Both the position numbers and the translations under genes were made by a program. A model generated the notes under the pieces. It was not told the DNA's origin and did not search any database. It worked only from the letters and a program-made list of their open reading frames with translations. Below are positions 1 to 9,150 of a stretch of 64,000 nucleotides of DNA, one piece after another. The stretch comes from Hyphococcus sp. (GTDB taxonomy: Bacteria > Pseudomonadota > Alphaproteobacteria > Caulobacterales > Parvularculaceae), in the NCBI GenBank assembly GCA_028284345.1, contig JANQRY010000008.1, forward strand, positions 806,001-870,000, in the 5' to 3' direction. Each line of letters begins with the position of its first letter. Position 1 is the stretch's first letter.

Positions 1-170
1 CCTGGGCGCTAAGACGGCTCTATTTCGCCGGCGCGGCGCGGCGTCAACAGGGCGGCGCGCCAGCGCCTTCGCGCAAACCGGGCCTGTGGGACTGGCTATT
101 GCTGCCGGTGATCCTGCCGCCTTATGCGTTGGGATATTTTCGCGCGTATAAACCGGCGAAGGCGTCATAG
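1..170 (+). CDS. C-terminal end of an unidentified protein (partial)
   Basis: An open frame enters from the left edge (codons from position 3) and stops with TAG at 168-170. It encodes about 55 residues, with a basic stretch followed by a hydrophobic run (LWDWLLLPVILPPYALGYF) that could be a terminal membrane helix, then a short basic tail. It runs tail-to-tail into the sulfotransferase gene and overlaps its 3' end by about 49 bp. Given the glycan genes next to it, it may be the end of a membrane glycosyltransferase, but nothing diagnostic is visible. Confidence 0.45.
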   Translation, partial: WALRRLYFAGAARRQQGGAPAPSRKPGLWDWLLLPVILPPYALGYFRAYKPAKAS

Positions 171-889
171 TCAGCGCGGTAGAAGTCAAACACCGCCTGC
201 ATCGCCTCTGAACTCATTGGCGCGGGTTTTGGCGCGCGGGACTTATTGCGATTGTATGGTTTCAGCTCGACGCCGCATTTTTCCTTAAGGTCCGTATAGA
301 GCTCATCGAGTTCGCTGATATCGTAAATTCGATCATAGGCGGCAGGATCGCCGATGACCTCGGTCTGCGGGCGGAAGTGCCAATCGATCTTTCCATTTGC
401 TTCGCAATATCCGCGAAGATGCGTTGCAAAGAAATCCATATCCGGTAACGCCGGCAGGCCATCCGCGTTTTCCGCCAAATCGCGGTTGTCGATAATCCGG
501 TTCCGGTAGCCTGATACGAAACGGTCAAGCGGATCCCTGACGACCGTAAATTTGAAGTAGGGTGTTTTTGCAAGCGTGCGCGGGTTAACCCAATAACGAG
601 GATTAGCAAGGAAGTGTCGATGCACCCAAAAGGGCCGTTGATGCGCGCCGCCGTCCGTCCGACTTTCCCGGAAATAGTCGATAAGAGCGTTGAGTATGCT
701 GCTGCACGCTGCTTTCGGCACTGGCGCATAGAGGAAGTTGGCGCGGTCGTCGTAGATGGCGTGAAGCGAACAACCCAATACGGCTTTTTTAAACAGGATA
801 ACTTGCCGAGCGGCGCCGCGCGCAATTTTGTCGCGAAACGGACCAGCCGCAGCGTCCTCCGTCACGTCGCCTAGCGCTAAGTCGTTCAT
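122..889 (-). CDS. Sulfotransferase family 2 protein
   Basis: A 255-residue protein of the carbohydrate sulfotransferase (Sulfotransfer_2) type, which moves sulfate from PAPS to a sugar hydroxyl. The PAPS-binding elements are visible: a 5'-phosphosulfate loop near residues 51-64 (YAPVPKAACSSI) and a 3'-phosphate motif near residues 117-128 (VVRDPLDRFVSGYRN), where R, S and Y are the family's signature residues. It is the last gene of a minus-strand chain, and its ATG overlaps the flippase stop by 4 bp (ATGA). Being in a polysaccharide locus suggests that it decorates an exported glycan. The acceptor is unknown. No membrane segment or signal peptide is seen, so it probably acts in the cytoplasm. 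Confidence 0.85.
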   Translation of the reverse strand: MNDLALGDVTEDAAAGPFRDKIARGAARQVILFKKAVLGCSLHAIYDDRANFLYAPVPKAACSSILNALIDYFRESRTDGGAHQRPFWVHRHFLANPRYWVNPRTLAKTPYFKFTVVRDPLDRFVSGYRNRIIDNRDLAENADGLPALPDMDFFATHLRGYCEANGKIDWHFRPQTEVIGDPAAYDRIYDISELDELYTDLKEKCGVELKPYNRNKSRAPKPAPMSSEAMQAVFDFYRADYDAFAGLYARKYPNA

Positions 890-2217
890 CTTGGCGGCCT
901 TTCTCGACGGGAAAAGATATCGCAGCGAATCCTTTCGTTGTTATGTACGACGCGCCAACGCACAAACCCCGTTAATGCGACGGCGATCGCTGTTGCCGAC
1001 GCCGCACCGACAGCGCCGAAAAAAACCGTGAGCAACGGAACAAGGCAAGCGCCGCCGACGGCCGCCAAAAAACCGGACATGGCCGCCCTTTTTTCAAGTT
1101 CAAACGCGACGATAAAGACCATGGGGAATCCTGCCGCCGTGTGCGCTATGTATCCGATGGCGAGGATTGCGAGAATTGGCGCGGCGGCGCTGAATTCCGG
1201 GTTGATAAAGGGAAAGATGTAGCTGCAGGCGATGTAAAGAGCGACGCCGCCCGCCAACGCTAGCGCGGTGGCGAGGCGCGTTGCTGCGACGGTTTTATTC
1301 CGGGCGCGTTGCGCGTCGTGGGAGGCGACAAGCCGCGAAACCTCCGGCGCGAGCCCGCTCGCCAGCGCAAAGGCAGGGAATGTGACGAACTGCGCAAAGC
1401 GAAAAGCGAGCGCGTAAACGCCGACCTCCGCTGCGGTCGAGAACTCGGCCAGCGCGAAGGTTTCAATTCTCCCGAAAAGGACGCCGGACAAGCCGCCGAT
1501 GAAAATATAACCAGTGCTGCGGGTCCACTCCCTTGCCAGCATCGTCGCTTGAACGCCTTTTGACGGCGCCGGCCATGTGCGCAGGGCGAGCGCCCAGCTT
1601 AGCGCCGCCGATACGAGCCATGCGGCGCCGTATGAAATCAGTGCGGTTGTTGCTGTAAGGAGACCCGTCAACGCCAATGCGCTGACGATTATGAGATGGA
1701 GAAGCTGCATGACCGCGAATTGCGGAATGTAGGCTTCCGCGACTTTCCCGAGACCGCGCAGCAGGGCGCCGGCGAAGCTGCTGGCGATAATGAGCGGCGC
1801 AATGCCGACCCCGATAAGCGCCGCAATTGTCATCGGCTCTTTTACGGCGGGACCGATCGCGGCAACCACCGCGCCAAGAACAATCGCCAAGCCGCAGGTT
1901 GCGAGTAGCGTATATTGCCGAACGCCGTTTAAGAGCGGCCACGCGCTTTCGGACAAATAGGCTGCGGTTTTGTTGACGATATGATGGTTGAGCGCGAGCT
2001 GCACCGGACCGGAAACAAGCGCCGATGAAGCCAATCCGATTGCGAATACGCCGAACCCTGCGGGGCCCAGCGTGCGGCCGAGAACGACCGTTGCGGCGAC
2101 GCCGAGTAAGACATTCGCAATACGGAGCGACATGGTCGAGACGGCGGCGGCCGCGACCGGTCCGCGAACCTTGTTGTCCGCCCAAAACAACGCGTTATTG
2201 AGTATCCGACTGTTCAT
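886..2217 (-). CDS. Polysaccharide flippase (Wzx-like, MOP superfamily)
   Basis: About 443 residues with some 12-14 hydrophobic segments, the pattern of O-antigen/polysaccharide flippases that move lipid-linked oligosaccharide across the inner membrane. The N-terminal motif VVLGRTLGPAGFGVFAIG (about residues 45-62) is typical of the family. I place the start at ATG 2217 because it overlaps the stop of the upstream glycosyltransferase as ATGA. A longer reading from 2265 would overlap that gene by 52 bp. It sits between two GT2 genes and the sulfotransferase, as expected for an assembly locus. No Wzy polymerase is recognised in the chain. Confidence 0.88.
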   Translation of the reverse strand: MNSRILNNALFWADNKVRGPVAAAAVSTMSLRIANVLLGVAATVVLGRTLGPAGFGVFAIGLASSALVSGPVQLALNHHIVNKTAAYLSESAWPLLNGVRQYTLLATCGLAIVLGAVVAAIGPAVKEPMTIAALIGVGIAPLIIASSFAGALLRGLGKVAEAYIPQFAVMQLLHLIIVSALALTGLLTATTALISYGAAWLVSAALSWALALRTWPAPSKGVQATMLAREWTRSTGYIFIGGLSGVLFGRIETFALAEFSTAAEVGVYALAFRFAQFVTFPAFALASGLAPEVSRLVASHDAQRARNKTVAATRLATALALAGGVALYIACSYIFPFINPEFSAAAPILAILAIGYIAHTAAGFPMVFIVAFELEKRAAMSGFLAAVGGACLVPLLTVFFGAVGAASATAIAVALTGFVRWRVVHNNERIRCDIFSRRERPPR

Positions 2218-3290
2218 GCTGCGTTTGAATATCGCCGGCGCGCGATGTGAATTGTTTCCGCGCAATACTCCGGCAGATATTGCGCAATGAGACTGAGCAC
2301 GCCCGTCAGATCGCCGGCCTTTTTGGACGCCCGCTGGCGCATCGCTTTTTTGATCAGCAGTTTTGCCGTCCGGCGGCGAATGTCGCGGGCTTGACTTGGC
2401 GTAAGATTTTCCTCGCGGATGTATCGCGACTGAAGCGTTCCGACCAATTCAATCGCCTCGCGTAAATCTGCGGATTGCCGTTCGTCGGCGTTGAAGAGAA
2501 AATTGAACAGGGCGTCAATTGACGGTTCCGGGATATCCTGAAAGCGCGCGCGGGCGTTTTTTTTGCCGGCGCAGTTCGCAATCTGACGCTGCTTGATTGA
2601 ATGTGTTGTCGACACATTCGCCTCATGCACGCGATACCGGACATAAACGCCGGGCAGTTCGCATCCCTTGCCGTGGCGTAAAAGGCGATGCCAGAACTCA
2701 AAATCTTCGGCGCGGTCGCATGCCGGATCATAGCGTTCGTTATTGTCCCTCACCAGCGCGGCGCGATACATCGCGCTCGGATGAAGAAGCGGCGGGCGGA
2801 AGATTGAAATCCAGTCGAATTCCCACGGGGTTGCGCCGGCGACAAAGCGTTTTGTTACTTTACCGTCTGCATCGATATATTCCGCGCCTCCACCGACCAG
2901 GACAAAGTCCGGATTGGCGTCCAAGAAACGCACCTGTTCGGAAAGGCGGTGCGGCAGGCTGATGTCATCGCCGTCCATGCGGGCGATGTAACGCCCGCGC
3001 GCCGCATCAAGCCCTCTGTTCAGGCTGCGTGGGACGCTGAGATTCTCGGCATTGCTCAGAATACGAATCCGGTCGTCGCGTCTGGCGAAGTCGCGCAGCA
3101 TGTCCGGCGTCGCATCCGTCGAGGCGTCGTCGATGATGATGAATTCGAAATTGCGGAAATCCTGCACAAGAATGCTGTCGACCGCACTACGCAAATAGCG
3201 TTCCTCATTGTGCACGGCCATGACGACGCTGACCGTTGGCGCAGGCGCGGGCGCGGCGTCCGGGAGAGATGATCCGTGAGCCCCGCTCAT
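2214..3290 (-). CDS. Glycosyltransferase family 2
   Basis: A 358-residue GT-A fold transferase. It starts with the family 2 nucleotide-sugar motif VSVVMAVHNEERYL, followed by IIDDASTDATPDML and the metal-binding site ARMDGDDIS. The C-terminal third is variable and would select the acceptor. It shares layout and a region of similarity (FRPPLLHPSAMYR against the neighbour's FRSTILHSIMMYR) with the upstream GT2, so the pair probably arose by duplication. The ATG at 3290 overlaps the upstream stop as ATGA. Donor and acceptor sugars cannot be read from the sequence. Confidence 0.92.
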   Translation of the reverse strand: MSGAHGSSLPDAAPAPAPTVSVVMAVHNEERYLRSAVDSILVQDFRNFEFIIIDDASTDATPDMLRDFARRDDRIRILSNAENLSVPRSLNRGLDAARGRYIARMDGDDISLPHRLSEQVRFLDANPDFVLVGGGAEYIDADGKVTKRFVAGATPWEFDWISIFRPPLLHPSAMYRAALVRDNNERYDPACDRAEDFEFWHRLLRHGKGCELPGVYVRYRVHEANVSTTHSIKQRQIANCAGKKNARARFQDIPEPSIDALFNFLFNADERQSADLREAIELVGTLQSRYIREENLTPSQARDIRRRTAKLLIKKAMRQRASKKAGDLTGVLSLIAQYLPEYCAETIHIARRRYSNAA

Positions 3291-4396
3291 GGCGTCGCTC
3301 CGGCGCAGCGCAGCTCCGTTGTCTTGAGAGATCGCACCGTGTCGGGGCGCGCCTCCAGACGCCGCTGCAGATAGCCCGCCGCCTCCGTCGCAACATTGGG
3401 AAGATAGCGCCAGCCGGCGATGACGAGGCCCAGCGCGTAAAACGCTTTACGGGCGCCGTGCCTGTTGAGCGCGGCGGCGAAAAGCCAGCGCGCGGAATGG
3501 TTGCGCATCTTGCGCCGTTGCCGCGCGTCAAGATTGTGGCTGCGCGCAAAGGCGGTTTCGGTTTTTTCCATCGCCCGGATTACAGCGTGAAAATGTGTTG
3601 CGGGCGCTCCAATCGGCGGTTTGAGAAAACCGAACAGGGTCTCGATTTCCGTCTCGGGTATTTCGGGAAAGCGATGATGGGCGTTGATTGTCGCTGCGCG
3701 CCGCGCCGCGTCCCGTTGCCGCTGCAGGTTTCGCGACGATGTGTTCGCCGGATGAAAGCGGCGGACCAACATCACTTGCGACAGGCAAAGCGCCGCGCCA
3801 TGGCGCAGGAGCCGGTGTGCAAATTCCACGTCCTCTGCATAGTCGAACGCCGGATCGTAAAAGACGTTGTGCTGCAACAGCGTTTCGCGACGATACATCA
3901 TGATGGAGTGGAGGATCGTGCTGCGGAAGATGGAAAACCAGTCGCATTCCCAGCGCTCAACCCCTTCGGTCACCGCGTGTCGCGGCCGCCCGTCGGCGGT
4001 GATGGTCTGATACCCGGCGCCGGCGACCACAAGGTCCGAATTTTCGTCGAGCAGCGCGGCCTGTTTTTCGAACCGATCCGGCGTGTTGACATCGTCGCCG
4101 TCCATGCGCGCGATATAATCGCCTCGGGCGGCCTTTATGCCGATATTCAGCGATCGCGAGATGCCCATGTTCCGGTTGTTCCGGATAATCCGGATGCGCC
4201 CGTCGCGGCGCGCATAGTCAGCGAGAATTTCCGGCGTCCCATCGGTCGAACCATCGTCAATGATGATGAATTCAAAATCGGAAAATGTCTGGGACAGAAT
4301 CGACTCGATCGAATAACGGACATACCGCTCTTCGTTCATGACCGGCATGACAACGCTGATCTTCGGCGCTCTGTCGATGGGGGCGTTGCGCGTCAT
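3287..4396 (-). CDS. Glycosyltransferase family 2
   Basis: A 369-residue family 2 transferase with ISVVMPVMNEERYVRYS at the N-terminus, IIDDGSTDGTPEIL, and the DxD-type site ARMDGDDVN. It is a close relative of the next gene downstream, with the same order of motifs and a similar LHS.MMYR segment. The start at 4396 overlaps the stop of the FkbM methyltransferase (ATGA), so the two are translationally coupled. It acts in the cytoplasm or at the inner face of the membrane to extend a glycan. Specificity is unknown. Confidence 0.92.
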   Translation of the reverse strand: MTRNAPIDRAPKISVVMPVMNEERYVRYSIESILSQTFSDFEFIIIDDGSTDGTPEILADYARRDGRIRIIRNNRNMGISRSLNIGIKAARGDYIARMDGDDVNTPDRFEKQAALLDENSDLVVAGAGYQTITADGRPRHAVTEGVERWECDWFSIFRSTILHSIMMYRRETLLQHNVFYDPAFDYAEDVEFAHRLLRHGAALCLSQVMLVRRFHPANTSSRNLQRQRDAARRAATINAHHRFPEIPETEIETLFGFLKPPIGAPATHFHAVIRAMEKTETAFARSHNLDARQRRKMRNHSARWLFAAALNRHGARKAFYALGLVIAGWRYLPNVATEAAGYLQRRLEARPDTVRSLKTTELRCAGATP

Positions 4397-5373
4397 GCGG
4401 CGCCCGCGGCGCGCCGCGGCGCCGGTGCTTCATGGGCGAGCGACGCCGCCGCATGATCGCCGCGCGCGAACAGCAGGACCTCCCGTTCGCAATGGTCAAG
4501 GTCCAGTTCAAAGCCCTGATAGAGCAGCCGTTCGATCAGCGCGTTGGCGCGCTTGCGGCCGGTGTTTCGCTGATGAAACTCGATCAGCAGTTTTTCGACG
4601 CCGGTAAGATCGCAGCCGTCGAGCAGGTCGCATTCGGCGCCCTCGACATCCATGATGACGACCGTCGGTTTGTGTTGTTTTATGGCGTCGCCAAGGCGGA
4701 TCGCCGGCGCCGCGATCTGTTGGGTTGCGCCGCTGATCGGCAATAGCGAGCTGGCCCAGAAGTCCTCCGCAATATGGAACCGGACCGCCTCCTCTTCCGA
4801 CGATGAGGGAACGATCGCCCCGTGGATAACGTCAATGTCGGCGCCGTTGCGGGCAAAGTTCTGCTCGATCTCATCAACGAGCGCCGGATTGGCTTCGTAG
4901 ACGCGAATTCGCGCATCGGGCACGGTTCGCCGCGCGGTCAACGCAATCAGCCCGACGCCGCCGCCGATTTCCAGCACGCGATCGCTGCGCGAGAGCGCGG
5001 CGGCGAGGGTCTTTCTTTCCCGTTCTTCATAATCGCCGCGCAGGACATGGCGGATCATTTGTGCGGACCAGTTGGCGTAGTCGACGCCGATCCATATGTC
5101 GTCGATCTTCACCGCGGCGGGCTTCAGAATCCGGCGTATGTTAAACAGCACCGCGCGCCGGATGTTGCGCAACAGCGCGCTGTCGATGATGCGCGGCGGC
5201 CTGGTTTTTTTGTCGCGAGAATGGATCACCGGCCCGGTCCGTTGCCTGTCTGGAATATGGCGATCTATAAGCGGCGTCTTTGGTAAAGAATGGATGAATT
5301 TGCGGCCTCGGAACGCCCTGCGACGGCGGTAAATCCACGCTTCTGCGCCGCGCGTTAACGGAGCCTTTGCCAT
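4393..5373 (-). CDS. FkbM family SAM-dependent methyltransferase
   Basis: A class I methyltransferase of the FkbM type, which usually O-methylates sugars or other exported metabolites. The SAM-binding motif RVLEIGGGVGLIAL and the acidic RVYEANP are visible. IMDVEGAECDLLDG is the FkbM signature. I chose ATG 5373 because a longer reading would run through the start of the divergent glycosyltransferase. That ATG has no good Shine-Dalgarno sequence, so a GTG or TTG start further in is possible. It heads the minus-strand chain of glycan genes and would methylate the polysaccharide or a precursor. Confidence 0.8.
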   Translation of the reverse strand: MAKAPLTRGAEAWIYRRRRAFRGRKFIHSLPKTPLIDRHIPDRQRTGPVIHSRDKKTRPPRIIDSALLRNIRRAVLFNIRRILKPAAVKIDDIWIGVDYANWSAQMIRHVLRGDYEERERKTLAAALSRSDRVLEIGGGVGLIALTARRTVPDARIRVYEANPALVDEIEQNFARNGADIDVIHGAIVPSSSEEEAVRFHIAEDFWASSLLPISGATQQIAAPAIRLGDAIKQHKPTVVIMDVEGAECDLLDGCDLTGVEKLLIEFHQRNTGRKRANALIERLLYQGFELDLDHCEREVLLFARGDHAAASLAHEAPAPRRAAGAA

Positions 5374-5425
5374 ATTGCGGGTTGATGGGGCGCAAATGGC
5401 GAGTCGAGATGACGAAACTGTCCCG

Positions 5426-6496
5426 ATGATGAAACTGATAGTCCAGATCCCCTGCTTTAACGAAGCGGAAACCATTGCCGAAACCATCGGCGATATTCCG
5501 CGCGACGTTCCCGGCGTCGATGGCGTCGAAGTGCTTTTGATCGACGACGGGTCGACCGACGACACCATCGCCGTCGCGCGGGCCGCGGGCGCCGATCATA
5601 TTCTCGCCAACGGCGCCAATAAGGGGCTCGCCGGCACGTTTCAGCGCGGCCTTGACGAAGCGCTGCGCCTCGGCGCCGACGTCATCGTCAACACCGACGG
5701 CGACAATCAATATTGCGGCGCGGACATCGCGGCGCTGGTCGCGCCGGTCGTTGCGGGCGAGGCCGATATGACCATCGGCGACCGGCGCACGCAGGAGATC
5801 GCGCATTTCTCGCCGCTGAAAAAATTCTTGCAGAAACATGGCAGCCGGCTTGTCAGCCGCCTTGCCGACACGGATACGGTGGATGCGGTGAGCGGCTTTC
5901 GCGCCTTTTCGCGCGATGCGGCCATGGGCGTCACCGTGCGCTCGACCTTTTCCTATACGACGGAAACGCTGATTCAGGCGGGGCGCAAGCGCCGGACGAT
6001 CGTTTCCGTTCCTGTACGGACCAATAAAGTTGACCGGCCGTCGCGCCTCTTCCGATCGATCCCCCATTTCATCATGCGCACCGGGCGCACCATGATGCGC
6101 GCCTACGCCATGTACGAGCCGCTGAAAATCTTCATGGCGGCGGGCGTCTTCCTGATGGCGCTGGGCGCGATTCCGGTGGTGCGGTTTCTGGTCCATTACG
6201 CCCTCGGCGATGGCGACGGCAAAATTCAATCGCTGCTGATCGGCGGCGTCCTTATTCTCATGGGCGGCATCTGCGCCATGTTCGCGCTGATTGCCGATCT
6301 CATCGCCTATAACCGCCAGCTTCTTGAGATCACCCTCGAAAAAGTCCGGCGCATGGAATATGACCGCGCCGGCGTCGACGAGCCGGTCGGCGAAAAGACT
6401 CCCGAAGGCGCCGCGGCGTTGCAGGCGCAGCTCGAAAAGCGAGTGTCGGCGGAGGATTTCGGCCGTCAGCGACAGCGCGCTGGCGCGTCGCGATAG
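5426..6496 (+). CDS. Membrane-anchored glycosyltransferase family 2 (DPM1/DPS-like)
   Basis: About 356 residues. The N-terminal GT-A domain has LIVQIPCFNEAETIAETI, LLIDDGSTDDT and NTDGDNQY as metal site, the layout of dolichol/undecaprenyl-phosphate sugar synthases. Two hydrophobic helices follow near residues 235-255 and 270-295, then a charged tail. Such enzymes load a sugar on a polyprenyl phosphate for use by GT-C enzymes, and one of these lies next door. I prefer ATG 5426, just before the conserved strand; ATG 5396 is an alternative. It is divergent from the FkbM gene and overlaps the 3' end of the GT-C gene by 31 bp. Confidence 0.88.
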   Translation: MMKLIVQIPCFNEAETIAETIGDIPRDVPGVDGVEVLLIDDGSTDDTIAVARAAGADHILANGANKGLAGTFQRGLDEALRLGADVIVNTDGDNQYCGADIAALVAPVVAGEADMTIGDRRTQEIAHFSPLKKFLQKHGSRLVSRLADTDTVDAVSGFRAFSRDAAMGVTVRSTFSYTTETLIQAGRKRRTIVSVPVRTNKVDRPSRLFRSIPHFIMRTGRTMMRAYAMYEPLKIFMAAGVFLMALGAIPVVRFLVHYALGDGDGKIQSLLIGGVLILMGGICAMFALIADLIAYNRQLLEITLEKVRRMEYDRAGVDEPVGEKTPEGAAALQAQLEKRVSAEDFGRQRQRAGASR

Positions 6497-8427
6497 ACAT
6501 AGAGCGCAAGGCCCGGCGCCGGCGCGTCCGCTGGCATGGGCAAGGGATCGAACAGTTCTGCGCTCAGCGTTTGCGCCGCCGGCGCCGTGTGGGCGTAGAT
6601 GCACCGGCCGGCGTGTTCATAGGCGGCGATCACCCGGGCGATCTCTTCATGATTGTCGTCGTTGACGCGAACAACCATCGCGCCGTTGAGGGACGCGCCG
6701 GTCAGCAATTCGTCGAACTGCGTAAAGATGACGGAATCGCCGCGCGCCATCGCGGCGTAGGCCCGGTCATAGGGAACGTATCGCGCCCGGTCGGCGAAAT
6801 AGCCATTGACGTCGAAGACGGAAATCATTGCTCCGTTGGCGAGGGCGGCGCCCGCCAGCGCGGCGGCGGCTATCTTTGCGCGCCGGACTTCCGGTCGGAG
6901 AACGAAAATCGCGATTGCAATGGCGAGGGCGCCCGCGAGGGCGAGTTGCGGATAGAGCCGCAGGGGAACGGCGAGCCCCCCATAGAGCGGCGACAGCGCA
7001 TAGGCGCCGATGGCGAGGGCGACCCCGGCCATGGCGCCGCGCAGGAAGAGATTTTCATGCCGTTCATAGACGGGGCGCAGCGCGCTGAGCCCCATGGCCG
7101 CGAGAATGGCGACAAACGGCGCTGCGCCCAGATAATAGCGCATGTTATAGGCCATGCCCCCATGCCAGCCGCGCATGGCGAAGAAGACGATTACGGCGCC
7201 GGCGAACAACAGAAGAAACGCCGTTTCTTTCGTCTTGCGTCTCATGAAAAACATGAGCCCGGGCGCGAGGGCGAGCGCGGCCCATGGCATGGATTGCAGC
7301 AGCGCTTTTTTCGGCACGCCCCAGAAGTCCCAATATCCGTAGACGTCCTTTTCAAGACCGGGGCGCGTCGGCCCGGCATAGGACTGAATGTCCACAAGCA
7401 TCAGCCAAGCGCCGGCGAACAGGCTCGGGAAGATGAACCAGACGCCTGCGAGACTAATGGCCGCGCCGCCTGCAAGCATGAAATGCGGCGCGCGCCGGGC
7501 GGCGTTCAGCATCGCGGCGACCGGTTTTGACGAAACATCAACGAGAAAAGCGACAGTCGCGGCGGCGCCGACTGCGACGATGATTTTCAAATGATGGCCC
7601 AGGGAAATGGAACCGGCGTCGGCGCCGTAGGTAAAGGGATGGAAGACGCCGAACTTGATCTGGTTGATCCACGCGGCGAGGAGCAGACCCGGCGTAAGAC
7701 CGCTTGCAAGGGCGAGCGCGACGGATCGTATCGACGGTTTTGCAAAAAGCCGTAGCCAGAAAAAGGCGGCGACCGCAGCGAGAATAACGTCAACGCGCAC
7801 GCCGGCCCCGAGCCCGAACAGGAGACCGGCGCCGGCGGCGAAGAGCAGGGAATCGCGTCCTGCCGTTTGTCCTGCGCGCAACGCCGCGCCAGCGCCGGCG
7901 AGAAGGAAGACGAGGGCCAGCATATGGGGCCAGATCGCGAACACATAGCCGGCAAAGATCGACGCGGCGGCGAGGATCAGAACGCCCGCGCGCGCGATCC
8001 ACGGATCATTGCTCAGCATACGGGCGATCTGGTGCGTCAGCCATAAACAGAAAACGCCGCTGAGCGCATTCAGAAAAATTAGCCCCTTGACGCCGCCGGC
8101 GAGGAAGAACGGCGCGGCAACGACGCCGTAAAGGCCGGGATATTGCGGAACCGCCCGCTCGCCGATCACTTGCACAAGCCCGTGGGACTTCGCCATCAGC
8201 GGCGCGCCGGCGGGCAGGTTCTGCGGCGTCACGTCGAGGTCGCCGCGGGTCGCCATGGCGTGGGCCATGTCGATATAGATCGCCTCGTCGACAGAGAAGG
8301 CCGTCGGCGGGAAGAGCGCTGCGCCGATAAGGGCGAGGAGCGCGCCGACGACGAGCAACACGCCGCCGCTTGGCGCGGCGACGCCCGCCAGGGGCACTGG
8401 AGACGCATCTGTCGCCGTTTGGGCCAT
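6466..8427 (-). CDS. Multi-pass membrane glycosyltransferase, GT-C type
   Basis: A 653-residue integral membrane protein with about 12 hydrophobic segments. After the first helix comes SVDEAIYIDMAHAMA, an acidic DE pair in the first external loop, as in family 39/83 (PMT/ArnT-like) transferases that use polyprenyl-phosphate sugars on the periplasmic side. The C-terminal soluble part (about residues 560-653) carries no motif I recognise. It lies tail-to-tail with the DPM1-like GT2, which could supply its lipid-linked donor. The assignment rests on topology and the DE motif only. Confidence 0.65.
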   Translation of the reverse strand: MAQTATDASPVPLAGVAAPSGGVLLVVGALLALIGAALFPPTAFSVDEAIYIDMAHAMATRGDLDVTPQNLPAGAPLMAKSHGLVQVIGERAVPQYPGLYGVVAAPFFLAGGVKGLIFLNALSGVFCLWLTHQIARMLSNDPWIARAGVLILAAASIFAGYVFAIWPHMLALVFLLAGAGAALRAGQTAGRDSLLFAAGAGLLFGLGAGVRVDVILAAVAAFFWLRLFAKPSIRSVALALASGLTPGLLLAAWINQIKFGVFHPFTYGADAGSISLGHHLKIIVAVGAAATVAFLVDVSSKPVAAMLNAARRAPHFMLAGGAAISLAGVWFIFPSLFAGAWLMLVDIQSYAGPTRPGLEKDVYGYWDFWGVPKKALLQSMPWAALALAPGLMFFMRRKTKETAFLLLFAGAVIVFFAMRGWHGGMAYNMRYYLGAAPFVAILAAMGLSALRPVYERHENLFLRGAMAGVALAIGAYALSPLYGGLAVPLRLYPQLALAGALAIAIAIFVLRPEVRRAKIAAAALAGAALANGAMISVFDVNGYFADRARYVPYDRAYAAMARGDSVIFTQFDELLTGASLNGAMVVRVNDDNHEEIARVIAAYEHAGRCIYAHTAPAAQTLSAELFDPLPMPADAPAPGLALYVYRDAPARCR

Positions 8428-8518
8428 GGCCCGACCATCGGAAGACGCGGTTAACGATCATTGAAGATCCCGCAAGGATCGGGCGGCGCGACGGCGCCGT
8501 CCGTGATAGAACGCACCC

Positions 8519-9052
8519 ATGGAAACGGCCGGCTATCATCTTTTCGACACGGCGTTCGGCGTTGCCGGGCTCGCCTGGCGCGGCGCGGCGGTCGTCGCCG
8601 TCTCGTTTCCAGGGGACGACCGGGCCGCCGCGGCGGCCTGTCTACGCCGCCACGCGCCGGACGCCGTGGAAATGCCGCCGCCGCCCGCTGTCGAAAAAAC
8701 TTGCCGCGACGTCGCCGATCTCTTCGCCGGCGGCCGGCCGGATTTTTCCGGCGTCGATCTCGACGATGAAGGCGCGCCGGCGTTCGAACGTGATGTCTGG
8801 ACGCTGACGCGCGCCATTCCCATGGGTGAAACCCGGACCTATGGCGATATCGCCAAAGACCTTGGAGACGTCGCCTTCTCCCAGCGCGTGGGCCAGGCCC
8901 TCGGGCGCAATCCGTTTCCCGTCATCGTGCCGTGCCACCGGGTCGTCGGGGCGGGCGGCGCCATGACCGGCTTTTCCGCAACCGGCGGCGTCGAGGCGAA
9001 ACGGCGGCTATTGAAACTTGAGGGCGCCCTGCCGCCGGAGTTGTTTGATTGA
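8519..9052 (+). CDS. ogt: Methylated-DNA--protein-cysteine S-methyltransferase
   Basis: A 177-residue suicide DNA repair protein that takes alkyl groups from O6-alkylguanine onto a cysteine. The active-site motif VIVPCHRVV puts the acceptor at Cys139. The upstream helix-turn-helix stretch IPMGETRTYGDIA and the downstream GGVEAKRRLLKLEG are the usual family blocks. The length matches a stand-alone Ogt without the Ada regulator domain. It is a single gene between a divergent GT-C gene and a secreted protein gene. Confidence 0.93.
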   Translation: METAGYHLFDTAFGVAGLAWRGAAVVAVSFPGDDRAAAAACLRRHAPDAVEMPPPPAVEKTCRDVADLFAGGRPDFSGVDLDDEGAPAFERDVWTLTRAIPMGETRTYGDIAKDLGDVAFSQRVGQALGRNPFPVIVPCHRVVGAGGAMTGFSATGGVEAKRRLLKLEGALPPELFD

Positions 9053-9150
9053 GCCGTTGAACGGCGCCGCATCGCCCATGGAGGTTTGGCGCAGCCCGAA
9101 AAAGCCGCTAGGTTTTTTGGGCCGCCGGATCGCTGAGAGAGGATCGACAT

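Noticed and set aside
3236-4456. 406-residue plus-strand frame over the GT2 pair
   Set aside because: Opposite strand of a well-supported GT2 gene, with no recognisable domain.
6466-6496. Possible frameshift at the overlap of GT2 and GT-C genes
   Set aside because: Both proteins read through in full with plausible ends. Convergent overlaps of this size are frequent in the window.
5141-6604. 487-residue open frame on the minus strand opposite the GT2 gene
   Set aside because: It is the antisense shadow of the DPM1-like glycosyltransferase, with a charged, Arg/His-rich composition and no family motif. The + strand gene has clear motifs across the same span.
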